Source of the DNA: Lysobacter sp. GX 14042
Lineage (GTDB): Bacteria; Pseudomonadota; Gammaproteobacteria; Xanthomonadales; Xanthomonadaceae
Direction: 5' to 3'
Length of the DNA: 64,000 nucleotides
Assembly: GCF_021390425.1 (NCBI RefSeq)
Contig: NZ_JAJUWY010000002.1
Span: 496,001 to 560,000, forward strand
Shown: one piece after another, positions 1 through 8,333 of the stretch
Layout: each line of letters opens with the position of its first letter
How positions within the stretch are numbered: position 1 is the stretch's first letter
Position numbers and translations under genes: made by a program
Notes under the pieces: model-generated
The model's database searches: none
What the model saw: only the letters and a program-made list of their open reading frames with translations
What the model was told of the DNA's origin: nothing

Positions 1-837
1 GCGCTCCAGCGCCCGGGCGACCCGCTCCACCCATACCTTGGTGTTGACGAACACCATGGTGCGCGCGCCCTCGCTGCGCGACAGCAGGCCCAGCAGCAGC
101 GGGATCTTCTCCTCGTCGGAGGGGAAGTACATCAGCTGGCGGACCTGGGCGGCGGTGATGTGCTCGGACTCCACCACCATCTTCTCGGGCTCGTTCATGT
201 GCTCGTAGGCCAGCTCCAGCACGCGGTGGCTGAGGGTGGCCGAGAACAGCAGGGTCTGGCGCTCGGTGCGGATCGGCATGCGCCGCAGCAGGAAGCGGAT
301 GTCCTTGATGAAGCCCAGGTCGAACATCCGGTCGGCCTCGTCTAGCACGCAGATCTCGCAGGCGTGCAGGCTGACCACCTTGTGCTGCTTGACGTAATCG
401 ATCAGCCGGCCGGGGGTGGCGATGATCACGTCCACGCCCTGCTGCAGCAGCTCGCGCTGCTTGTCGTAGTCGACGCCGCCGTAGACCAGCGCGAACTTCA
501 GGCCCAGTTCGGGGCCGAGCTTCACCGCATCCTTGTGGATCTGGATCGCCAGTTCACGGGTCGGCGCGAGGATCAGCGCGCGCGGGTCGCCGGGGTTGCG
601 CTCGGCCAGGGCCGGCCGGCTCAACAGCCGGTTGACCACCGCGACCAGGAAGGCCAGGGTCTTGCCGGTGCCGGTCTGGGCCTGGCCGGCCACGTCGCCG
701 CCCTTGAGCGCGACCGGCAGGGTCATGGCCTGGATCGGGGTGCAGCGGGTGAAGCCGGCGGATTCGAGCCCCGCCAGCAGCGCCGGGTGCAGTTCGAATG
801 AAGAAAAGGAAACGTCGGTAAGTGGTTTGTCGCTCAT
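1..837 (-). CDS. rhlB: ATP-dependent RNA helicase RhlB (N-terminal part, runs off the window)
   Basis: DEAD-box RNA helicase that unwinds structured RNA, in the RNA degradosome of related bacteria. The 279 visible residues read [20 protein letters not shown] at the start, then the Q motif (TPIQ), Walker A (AQTGTGKT), PTRELA, the DEAD box (VLDEADRMF) and SAT (LFSATLS). The C-terminal helicase domain continues to the left of the window. The start is the ATG whose complement lies at 835-837. It is divergent from trxA with about 207 bp between them. The rhlB-trxA-rho order is the same as in Escherichia coli and supports the name. Truncation is due only to the window edge. Confidence 0.95.
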   Translation of the reverse strand, partial: MSDKPLTDVSFSSFELHPALLAGLESAGFTRCTPIQAMTLPVALKGGDVAGQAQTGTGKTLAFLVAVVNRLLSRPALAERNPGDPRALILAPTRELAIQIHKDAVKLGPELGLKFALVYGGVDYDKQRELLQQGVDVIIATPGRLIDYVKQHKVVSLHACEICVLDEADRMFDLGFIKDIRFLLRRMPIRTERQTLLFSATLSHRVLELAYEHMNEPEKMVVESEHITAAQVRQLMYFPSDEEKIPLLLGLLSRSEGARTMVFVNTKVWVERVARALER

Positions 838-1044
838 GCGTAGGCCGGGTGGCAGCGGCGCCGGTCGCGCGCGCTTGCGTGGGTGGCGCCTGCGACTGCA
901 GACTGCCGGGGTCGGCCAGTGTGTGTCCCTGACCGCAGCGTGCGATGGCCTTGACGCCGTCGCGAAACAGCCCAGTCTAACGTAGCGCCTGCCCGGCCGT
1001 CGCGGCCGGGGCCCAATCCAGGCATTACCCCGCAGGAGATCGTT

Positions 1045-1371
1045 GTGAGCGATAAAGTCATGCAGGTCGGCGATGCCGATTTCGAGACCGCCGTTCTGCA
1101 GTCGCCCGAGCCCGTGCTGGTCGACTTCTGGGCCGAGTGGTGTGGCCCGTGCCGGATGATCGCGCCGGCCCTGGACCAGTTGGCCGACGAGTACGCCGGC
1201 AAGGTCAGGGTGGCCAAGGTGAACGTGGACCACAACCGCGCCACCGCGATGAAGTACCACGTGCGCTCGATTCCGATGCTGCTGCTGTTCAAGGACGGCC
1301 AGGTGCAGGCCACCCAGATCGGCGCGGTGGGCAAGGCCCAGCTCGCGCAGATGATCGACAAGGCGCTCTGA
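1045..1371 (+). CDS. trxA: thioredoxin
   Basis: Cytosolic thiol-disulfide reductant for ribonucleotide reductase, peroxiredoxins and others. It is 108 aa, the usual length. The active site WCGPC is visible near residues 31-35. The start is GTG, preceded by AGGAG at about 1033-1037, giving [10 protein letters not shown]. The cis-proline loop reads SIPMLLLF, with Met after the cis-Pro where many thioredoxins have Thr; the fold is otherwise intact. It stands alone between divergent rhlB and downstream rho, about 246 bp upstream of the rho start. A GC-rich inverted repeat at 1379-1403 follows the stop, but it lacks a T tract, so read-through toward rho is possible. Confidence 0.96.
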   Translation: MSDKVMQVGDADFETAVLQSPEPVLVDFWAEWCGPCRMIAPALDQLADEYAGKVRVAKVNVDHNRATAMKYHVRSIPMLLLFKDGQVQATQIGAVGKAQLAQMIDKAL

Positions 1372-1617
1372 CGCCAACGCCGCGCGCCCCGGCGGTGCGC
1401 GGCACCTGAACCGCCCGCCGCCGCGCCTTCCCGGCGCTTGCGTGACGCCACCGGGCAGTGCTAGTTTCGCGGAACCGGCGTTTTTCGGCTGCCGCGGCCC
1501 CGCTCCTGGCGGCGGCCGCGAGGTCCGCACCGCCGCACGTCCTTCCGGATCAACGTCCCCAGTAACGCCCTGACGGCCCCTGCCGCGGGCGCTTCCCCCT
1601 TGGCGAGGAATTCCCGC

Positions 1618-3381
1618 TTGTCCGATACCACCCCCGACGCCGGCACCGGCGCCACCGCCGAGAAGCGCGTGCGCAAGCGCGCCACCAAGGCCACCACCAG
1701 CAAGGCCGACGCTCCGGCGCCGACCGCGCCCGACTCACCGCAGCCGAAGGCCGCGCCGGCGACCGCCGCCCAGGCGCCTGCGCCCGCCCCGGCCGCACCT
1801 CCTGCACCGGCCGCCACGCCGGCGCCCGCCCCTGCAGCTGCGTCGCCGGCCGCACCCTCACCATCGCCCGCGGCGGAGCCCCGGCCGGCGGCCGGCGCCG
1901 ACGGCGGTGGCAATGGCAGCGGCGGGTCCGAAGGCAACAGCCCGCGCCAGGAGAACGGCGGCCATCGCCAGGATGCCGGCGGCGGCCGCAACAACCGTCG
2001 CGACCGCAACCGCAACCGCCGCGACCGCCCGCGCAGCCGCGACGGCCTGCCGGCCGACGAAGGCGGCAACGAAAACTTCGTACCCAGGCCCAATCCCCAG
2101 GTCCCGGAAGGCTTCCCGACCTATTCGCTGACCGACCTGAAGCGGATGCCGGCGCACAAGCTGCTGGAGATCGCCGAGCAGCTGTCGATCACCGACGGCG
2201 TTGCCCGCGCCCGCAAGCAGGACGTCATCTTCGCCGTGCTCAAGGTGCTGACCCGGCACGGCGAGGGCGTGGCCGCCGACGGCGTGCTGGAGATCCTGCC
2301 CGACGGCTTCGGCTTCCTGCGTGCCGCCGAGGCCAGCTACCTGGCCGGCCCGGACGACACCTACATCTCGCCCAGCCAGATCCGCCGCTTCAACCTGCGC
2401 ACCGGCGACCACATCGCCGGCCGCATCCGCTGGCCCAAGGACGGCGAGCGCTACTTCGCCCTGGCGGTGGTCGACACCATCAACGGCGAGCCGATCGAGG
2501 CCAGCAAGGGCAAGGTGCTGTTCGAGAACCTGACCGCGCTGTTCCCGCGGCGCAAGTTCAAGCTCGAGCGCGGCGACGGCTCCACCGAGGACATCACCGG
2601 CCGGATCCTCGACCTCATGGCCCCGCAGGGCAAGGGCCAGCGCGCCCTGATCGTCAGCCCGCCCAAGGCCGGCAAGACGATGATGATGCAGCAGGTCGCC
2701 ACCGCCATCACCCACAACCATCCCGACGTGCACATGATCGTGCTGCTCATCGACGAGCGGCCCGAGGAAGTCACCGAGATGCAGCGCACCGTGCGCGGCG
2801 AGGTGATCAGCTCGACCTTCGACGAGCCGGCCGCGCGCCACGTGCAGGTCGCCGAGATGGTGATCGAGCGCGCCAAGCGCCTGGTCGAGCACAAGAAGGA
2901 CGTGGTGATCCTGCTCGACTCGATCACCCGCCTGGCGCGCGCGTACAACAACGTGGTCCCCAGCTCGGGCAAGGTGCTGTCGGGCGGCGTGGACGCCAAC
3001 GCCCTGCACCGGCCGAAGCGCTTCTTCGGGGCGGCGCGCAACGTCGAGGAAGGCGGCAGCCTGACCATCATCGCCACCGCGCTGGTCGACACCGGCAGCA
3101 AGATGGACGAGGTGATCTACGAGGAGTTCAAGGGCACCGGCAACTCCGAGGTCCACCTGAACCGCCGCATCGCCGAGAAGCGCGTCTACCCGGCGATCGA
3201 CATCAACCGCTCCGGCACCCGCCGCGAGGACTACCTGATCGAGCCCGAGCTGCTGCAGAAGATCTGGATCCTGCGCAAGCTGCTGCACGGCATGGACGAG
3301 ATCGGCGCGATGGAGTTCCTGCTCGACAAGATGAAGAGCTCCAAGTCCAACGACGAGTTCTTCGCTTCGATGAAGCGCTGA
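1618..3381 (+). CDS. rho: transcription termination factor Rho with long N-terminal extension
   Basis: Hexameric RNA-dependent ATPase that releases transcripts. The chosen TTG start gives [11 protein letters not shown] and has GAGGAA 8-9 nt upstream; an in-frame TTG at 1600 would add six residues. About 165 extra N-terminal residues precede the core: an Ala/Pro-rich stretch followed by an Arg/Asn-rich stretch ([17 protein letters not shown]). Then come the Rho N-terminal domain ([20 protein letters not shown]), the RNA-binding cold-shock fold ([14 protein letters not shown]), Walker A ([11 protein letters not shown]), Walker B ([13 protein letters not shown]) and the C-terminal Q/R-loop regions. 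The core is complete. The extension is probably disordered and may add RNA binding (inference). The 246-nt leader after trxA has no other gene. Confidence 0.95.
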   Translation: MSDTTPDAGTGATAEKRVRKRATKATTSKADAPAPTAPDSPQPKAAPATAAQAPAPAPAAPPAPAATPAPAPAAASPAAPSPSPAAEPRPAAGADGGGNGSGGSEGNSPRQENGGHRQDAGGGRNNRRDRNRNRRDRPRSRDGLPADEGGNENFVPRPNPQVPEGFPTYSLTDLKRMPAHKLLEIAEQLSITDGVARARKQDVIFAVLKVLTRHGEGVAADGVLEILPDGFGFLRAAEASYLAGPDDTYISPSQIRRFNLRTGDHIAGRIRWPKDGERYFALAVVDTINGEPIEASKGKVLFENLTALFPRRKFKLERGDGSTEDITGRILDLMAPQGKGQRALIVSPPKAGKTMMMQQVATAITHNHPDVHMIVLLIDERPEEVTEMQRTVRGEVISSTFDEPAARHVQVAEMVIERAKRLVEHKKDVVILLDSITRLARAYNNVVPSSGKVLSGGVDANALHRPKRFFGAARNVEEGGSLTIIATALVDTGSKMDEVIYEEFKGTGNSEVHLNRRIAEKRVYPAIDINRSGTRREDYLIEPELLQKIWILRKLLHGMDEIGAMEFLLDKMKSSKSNDEFFASMKR

Positions 3382-3426
3382 ACACCTCGCCGCGGCCATC
3401 CATCGTCCGTCCCACGCACCTGCCGG

Positions 3427-3454
3427 TCATCCCCGCGCACGCGGGGATCCACGG
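3427..3454. repeat. REP-like palindrome, family 1
   Basis: The core TCATCCCCGCGCACGCGGGG, followed by ATCCACGG, forms a CCCCGCG/CGCGGGG hairpin. Related copies lie at 11751-11779, 18143-18217 (two, inverted), about 24085-24110 and 49984-50013, always outside genes. The common pattern is TCCATGGATnCCCGCGnnCGCGGGnATGACG in either orientation. Confidence 0.75.
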
Positions 3455-3467
3455 CCCGGGAAACCGG

Positions 3468-3494
3468 AATGCCCCGCACACGCGGGGCATTCTG
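3468..3494. terminator. hairpin between convergent rho and the 287-aa gene
   Basis: A perfect 10-bp stem, AATGCCCCGC (3468-3477) with GCGGGGCATT (3482-3491), has a 4-nt loop ACAC and is followed by only a weak T run. It sits between the stops of rho and the convergent gene at 3512 and could end transcription from both sides. The missing U tract makes intrinsic termination uncertain. Confidence 0.6.
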
Positions 3495-3511
3495 CGTTCC
3501 CACCCGGGTGC

Positions 3512-4375
3512 TCAGCTATCGGACAATGGCGTCAGCAACTTCGGCCCGCGGCCCAAAGCTTGCGGCTCACCGGCAAGAAGCGCATCCGGGGCGCTGGCGT
3601 CGGACTCGGGAACCCAGCCAGGGCGGTGACGCGGGCCCGGAAGATACGGCTGCCATTGGCCGTATTCCGGCTCCATGTCGTCACCCGGGCGCCCTATGCT
3701 GAAAGCCACCGGCATCCGGAAGGTCCAATACCCCTCTTCAGGCGCATTCTCCGCATCGGTGCGGGTCCAGCGCCAGGCACGCGCCGCACGCGTGCTGGCT
3801 TTTGCGAACTCCCGGCGCATCGCCTCCATGCGGCCTTCCGGCACCAGTGTGCGCAGGTTGACCTGCTCGACTGCCACGTCGTCCACGGCACCCTGGAGAT
3901 TGACCTTCAGCAGCAGGTACACGTCGCCCTGCACACCGTCGTACAGCGGCCCTGTCGGATATCGCGGAGGCGCGAAGCGCTTCCTGGCCGGCGCGGGATG
4001 ATCGCCGCTCTCGCCGAAGCTCGCCCCGGAGACTGAAATGGCAAGGCCTTCCTCCCCTACCGGCTTGGCCAGCATCCGCACGCTCATGGGGCTGCGTGCA
4101 CGGACCGGTTCACCCTCCACCAGAACGGGCTCGAAACGCCAGGCTGGCACGCGCCCGGCCAGTGCCGCGCGTACGTACTCCGGGATCTGCTCCGGCTGGT
4201 CCAGCGCGTAGCCGGAAACGCTGCCATCGGGCTCGATGTCGACCGTGCCCGTCACCACCAGGCTGGCTTCGACGCGCTCGAGCAACGCCGCATCCGGCTG
4301 CTTTGCAAACGTCGCTGGCGCGACGGCGAGACCCCAGCCGAGCACCGACGCGACAAGAATTCCCTTCAACCCCAT
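3512..4375 (-). CDS. exported protein with a TonB C-terminal-like fold
   Basis: 287 aa. It has a clear signal peptide (MGLKGILVASVLGWGLAVAPATFA) and no remaining membrane segment. Two segments resemble TonB-C-type repeats: residues about 40-80 (VTGTVDIEPDGSVSGYALDQ ... VPAWRFEPVLVEG) and about 130-215 (RFAPPRYPTGPLYDGVQGDV with YLLLKVNLQGAVDDVAVEQ and the later WRWT). The Pro-rich spacer and N-terminal anchor of true TonB are absent, so it is unlikely to energise receptors; a periplasmic adaptor role is only a guess. It is convergent with rho and followed upstream by the separate ankyrin gene. Exact function is not recognised. Confidence 0.7.
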   Translation of the reverse strand: MGLKGILVASVLGWGLAVAPATFAKQPDAALLERVEASLVVTGTVDIEPDGSVSGYALDQPEQIPEYVRAALAGRVPAWRFEPVLVEGEPVRARSPMSVRMLAKPVGEEGLAISVSGASFGESGDHPAPARKRFAPPRYPTGPLYDGVQGDVYLLLKVNLQGAVDDVAVEQVNLRTLVPEGRMEAMRREFAKASTRAARAWRWTRTDAENAPEEGYWTFRMPVAFSIGRPGDDMEPEYGQWQPYLPGPRHRPGWVPESDASAPDALLAGEPQALGRGPKLLTPLSDS

Positions 4376-4455
4376 GGTACTGCCTCCCTTCCCCGGTCGA
4401 TCCGCAGGCTAGCTGCGGAAAGCGCGGCGGGCAAGCAACGCACGCATTCCGGTGA

Positions 4456-7400
4456 TCAGTCCCGCTCGCGCAGGAACCGCGCCATCGAAACGTCCCCCGG
4501 CGCCGCCGGCGGCGGCTCGATCTCGGCGGCGATGTCGACGAAGCCGCGCATGACGGCGATCTCGCGCGGGGTGCGGTTGAGGCCGTCGCGCTGGCCGGGG
4601 TCGGCACCGCGGCGCAGCAGCCAGCGGGCCACGTCCAGCAGGCCGTGCAGGGCGGACAGGTGCAGCGGGCCGAAGCCACGCGGGTCGCGCACGTCGAGCC
4701 GGGCGTCGTTGTCGAGCAGCAACTCCAGGCCCGCCAGCAGCACCTGTTCGTCGGCGGTGCTGCCCGGCTCGGCGCGTGCGCCCAGCAACAGCAGCAGCGG
4801 GGTGGCGCCGCCGGCCTCGTGCTCCAGGTCGGATTCCGCGCCGGCCAGCAGCAGGGCATCGAGCAGCGCGACCAGCCGCGCGCGGTCGCCGGCGGAGAAG
4901 CCGAACATCGCCGCGCAGTGCAGCGCGGTGCGGCCGTGATCGTCGGTGGCGTGGATGTCGGCGCCGGCGCCGAGCAGGCGCGCGGCCATGTCCGGCAGGC
5001 CGAGCGCACAGGCGAGCATCAACGCGGTCAGCCCGTCGGGCAGGCGCTGTTCGATTTCGGCACCGGCGGCGATCAGCTGGTCGACGATCGCGGCCTTGCG
5101 CATGCTCACCGCCGCCGACAGCGGGGTGGCGCCGGTGCCGGCGGTGCAGGAAGGGTTGGCGCCGCGCGCCAGCAGCAGGTCGACCAGTGCGCCATGGCCG
5201 CCTCCGGCGGCCCGCAGCAGCGCGGTGCAGCCCTGCCGGTCGACCGCTTCGACCGGCAGGCCCAGTTCCAGCAGCCGGCGCACCGCGTCGGCGTCGCCGA
5301 CGATCGCCGCCGCCGGGATATCGGCATCGAGCAGGCGCCGGCGCGGCAGTGGCCAGCCACGCCAGTCGAGCCAGTCGGCCAGGTCGCGCCGGCCGGCCGA
5401 GAGCGCCACGCCCAGCGGGCTCTGGCCGTCGGCGGCCAACAGTTCCGGATTGGCGCCATGGGCGATGAGCTGGCGCAGCATCGAGTCGCGGCCCAGGGCC
5501 GCGGCCAGGTGCAGCGGGCCCATGCCATGGCTGTCACGCAGGTCGGGGTCGGCGCCGGCGCCCAGCAGCCGGTCCACCAGGCGGCTCCAGTCCAGGCGCA
5601 CGGCCAGCGTCAGTGGCGGGTCGCCGGCGGGTCCGGCGCCGAACGGGTCGGCGCCACGCTCCAGCAACTCGAGCGCGAACAACTCCGCCTCGGGCCCGCG
5701 ACCCCGGCCGTTGCCGGCGGCACACGCGCCCAGCCAGCGGGCCAGTCCCCCCGCTCCGGCCGGCGACACGCCAGCCGCCAGCAGCGCGCGCACCGGCTCG
5801 ATCGCGGCCGTCCCCTGGCCCAGCCAGTCGAACAGCGGCGTGTTGCCGAGGCCGTCGCGCACTTCGGGATCGGCACCGCGGGCCAGCAACCATACGACCT
5901 GGTGCGCCGGCGGGGCACCGCCACCATCATGGAGCAGCGCTCCGAGTTCACGTGGCGACAGCCGGGCGGCGACCGCCGCCATCCCGTCCTCCAGGCCCTC
6001 CGCCAGGGCCTCGCGGAGCAGGGTCAATGGCGCGCGCCCGGATTCGCCCTCCGGCTCTTCACCGGCGACCGGCAACACCCGCGACGGGTCGAGTACCGCG
6101 ACCAGCGGCCAGCGCCGGGCGTCCAGCGCCCGGTCCAGGGCGCTGCGGCCCTCATCGTCGCGCCGGGAGGGATCGGCGCCACCGGCCACCAGGGCCTGCA
6201 GCAGCCCGGGCTCCGCGCCTTCCAGGCCGGCGGCAAGCATCAACAGGTCACGGCCGGCGTCGTCGGGCAGCAGCACCGCCGCCGCCAGGTCGTCGGGTGA
6301 CAGCTTCTCCAGCAACAACTCCAGCAGGCCCAGGTGACCGCCACGGGCCGCCTCGTGGACCGGCTGCCGGTCCTGGGCATCACGCCCCGCCGGATCCGCG
6401 CCCGCCGCCAGCAACGCCGCGGCGATCGCAGGGTGGCCGGCCAGGGCGGCCTCGTGCAATGCCGTCCGTCCGCCCCGGCCCGTGGCACCTGCCCGCGCCT
6501 TGTACTTGAGCAACAGGGCCACGCCGGCAGGGTCGTCGTCCTCCACCGCGGCGGCGGCGAGAAGGGACGGCTGTGCATCGGGAGGTTCGGCTTTGGCGCC
6601 ACGCTCGAGCAGGAAGCGCGCCAGGCGCCAGTTGCCGGCGGCGCAGGCGAGGCCCAGTGGCGTCCAGCCGTCGGCATTGACCGCCTCGAGCTCGGCGGCG
6701 GCATCCAGCAACAGGGCGGCCACGCCCGGGTCCGAGCTGCGGGCGGCGTAGTGCAGCGGGGTGTTGCCGCCGGCATCGCGGGTGCGCGGATCGGCGCCAT
6801 TGGCCAGCAGCGTGGTGACCGCGTCGGGCCGGCCGTGCCAGCTGTCGCGGGTGGCCGCCAGCAGGGGAGTGAGCCCGGCATGGGCCAGGTTGAGGTCGAC
6901 TCCGCGGGCGATCAGCGCACGCAGCAGCCTCAGGTCGGGAAGCACCGCGGCCAGCGCCGCCAGGCTGCGCTGGTCGCGATCGCCGGGCTGCGGCAGCGCG
7001 TGCGGATCGGCCCCGGCCTCCAGCAGTTCCAGCGCCTGCTCGACGCGGCCGTTCCGCGCCGCCTCATACATCGCCGGCTCCAGCGGTTCGGCCGGCGCCG
7101 CGGGTTCGGCCACCTCCATGGAGGCCCCTGCCGCGTGCCCGGACCGGACGCCCGTGGCCGCACCGGATGCATCCGGTGCGGCCTGCACGGTTCCGTCGGC
7201 TCCCGGAACCAGGGTCCCGGCCAGCGTGCCTGGCGCCACGGGCGTGGCGGGCTCCACCTCGTCCCTTGCGCGCGCGGTTTCATCGTCCTCCATCCAGGTG
7301 ATCGCCGGCGCCGGTGCGACGTACTGCAGCCACAGGTGCAAACCAACGGAAACAGCCAGCAGCAGCCCCGCCAGTGCCCAGCGGGGGCCGCCCGTGAACA

Positions 7401-7905
7401 GGCCCGGCCAGGCCAGCAGCAGGACCAGCGCGGCCACGGCGGCGACGCCGGTCGCCACGCCCAGGCCACGCCAGACTCCCGGCTCGAGCCCCGGCAGCGC
7501 GCGCCGGTGGTCGCCCAGCGAGCCGCCATCACGCTCCAGCCCCTGCCACAGCGGCCACAGGCGCCACAGCACCAGCAGCGCGATCCCCACCACGCTGCTG
7601 GCCATCAGGACCGGCCCGAGCGCGCCACTGGACAGCAACGCCGACAGCGGCCAGGCCAGCATCAGTGCAAACCCGCCCAGCGCAAGCGCCCACAGGGCCA
7701 GCAACGGCAAGGCCCCGGCGCGCAACTGCATGACCCCGGGCACACGATGGCTGCGCCGGCCGCGGGCCGCGAGCGCCAGGACCGGCTGCAGCAGCCAGCC
7801 GGCCGGGGCGGCCGCTACCGGCACGCCCGCCACCAGGGCGGCGAGGACGACCGCCACTGCCAGCAGTGCCGCAACAAAGGGAACGTGAGGCGGGGACTCA
7901 GGCAT
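4456..7905 (-). CDS. large membrane-anchored ankyrin-repeat protein
   Basis: 1149 aa. The first about 215 residues hold five or six hydrophobic segments (for example FVAALLAVAVVLAALVAGV and VAAVAALVLLLAWPGLF). A low-complexity linker follows, then ankyrin repeats run almost continuously from about residue 275 to the end. Typical repeat signatures include GNTPLHYAARSSDPGVAALL, GRTALHEAALAGHPAIAAAL and DHGRTALHCAAMFGFSAGD. There are roughly twenty repeats by eye, so it is a big protein-binding solenoid tethered to the inner membrane. The start ATG overlaps the end of the upstream ycgL-like gene by 8 bp, which implies translational coupling. The partner is unknown. Family members are common in Xanthomonadaceae but uncharacterised. 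Confidence 0.85.
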   Translation of the reverse strand: MPESPPHVPFVAALLAVAVVLAALVAGVPVAAAPAGWLLQPVLALAARGRRSHRVPGVMQLRAGALPLLALWALALGGFALMLAWPLSALLSSGALGPVLMASSVVGIALLVLWRLWPLWQGLERDGGSLGDHRRALPGLEPGVWRGLGVATGVAAVAALVLLLAWPGLFTGGPRWALAGLLLAVSVGLHLWLQYVAPAPAITWMEDDETARARDEVEPATPVAPGTLAGTLVPGADGTVQAAPDASGAATGVRSGHAAGASMEVAEPAAPAEPLEPAMYEAARNGRVEQALELLEAGADPHALPQPGDRDQRSLAALAAVLPDLRLLRALIARGVDLNLAHAGLTPLLAATRDSWHGRPDAVTTLLANGADPRTRDAGGNTPLHYAARSSDPGVAALLLDAAAELEAVNADGWTPLGLACAAGNWRLARFLLERGAKAEPPDAQPSLLAAAAVEDDDPAGVALLLKYKARAGATGRGGRTALHEAALAGHPAIAAALLAAGADPAGRDAQDRQPVHEAARGGHLGLLELLLEKLSPDDLAAAVLLPDDAGRDLLMLAAGLEGAEPGLLQALVAGGADPSRRDDEGRSALDRALDARRWPLVAVLDPSRVLPVAGEEPEGESGRAPLTLLREALAEGLEDGMAAVAARLSPRELGALLHDGGGAPPAHQVVWLLARGADPEVRDGLGNTPLFDWLGQGTAAIEPVRALLAAGVSPAGAGGLARWLGACAAGNGRGRGPEAELFALELLERGADPFGAGPAGDPPLTLAVRLDWSRLVDRLLGAGADPDLRDSHGMGPLHLAAALGRDSMLRQLIAHGANPELLAADGQSPLGVALSAGRRDLADWLDWRGWPLPRRRLLDADIPAAAIVGDADAVRRLLELGLPVEAVDRQGCTALLRAAGGGHGALVDLLLARGANPSCTAGTGATPLSAAVSMRKAAIVDQLIAAGAEIEQRLPDGLTALMLACALGLPDMAARLLGAGADIHATDDHGRTALHCAAMFGFSAGDRARLVALLDALLLAGAESDLEHEAGGATPLLLLLGARAEPGSTADEQVLLAGLELLLDNDARLDVRDPRGFGPLHLSALHGLLDVARWLLRRGADPGQRDGLNRTPREIAVMRGFVDIAAEIEPPPAAPGDVSMARFLRERD

Positions 7906-8170
7906 CGGTGCCCCAGTCCTCCGTCATCGGATCGAGGTCCGGCCGCGGCGGCACCTGCAGGTGGAAACCGCGCGTGGACAACGCCTCCATCACCGTGCCG
8001 GCATCGGCCCGGGCCAGCCTGCGCCCCGGGTACAGGTCGACCTCCAGCACCAGCTCCAGCCGCCCGAGCGCGTCCCGCACCCCCGCGGGGATGCGGTCGA
8101 ACGCATCGCGTGCGGCAAGGAACACATAGGTGTCGTCCTTGCGCAGGCTCTTGTAGACGTAGGCGTGCAT
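7898..8170 (-). CDS. ycgL: YcgL domain-containing protein
   Basis: A 90-aa protein beginning MHAYVYKSLRKDDTYVFL, matching the small YcgL (DUF709) family found across gammaproteobacteria, whose biochemical role is not settled. Conserved features seen are the YVYKS start, the K-DDTYVFL strand and the RGFHLQVPP segment. The ATG was chosen because it gives the family's normal length; the open frame continues upstream to 8593 but that part overlaps the divergent peptidase gene. It overlaps the ankyrin gene by 8 bp, so the two are probably co-translated. Confidence 0.88.
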   Translation of the reverse strand: MHAYVYKSLRKDDTYVFLAARDAFDRIPAGVRDALGRLELVLEVDLYPGRRLARADAGTVMEALSTRGFHLQVPPRPDLDPMTEDWGTDA

Positions 8171-8333
8171 TGGGGTACGGCGCGCGGGCGGGGCTGTGGA
8201 ACAGGATACCCACAACCCGCGGGCGGGCGAACACGCGCGCGCGCGAAAGGCCCGCCTGACGTGACCATCGGCCCGCGAGGGCCCGCGCGGGGCGCTGCTA
8301 CGCTCCCCCGGTTTTCCACGTCCGGTAGCACCC

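Noticed and set aside
1379-1403. GC-rich inverted repeat after trxA as a terminator
   Set aside because: Stem is 7 bp with an 11-nt loop and no T tract; too weak to claim as a terminator.
1858-3399. A 513-aa open frame on the minus strand inside rho
   Set aside because: Shadow of rho: Val/His/Gly/Ala-rich repeats with no family signature.
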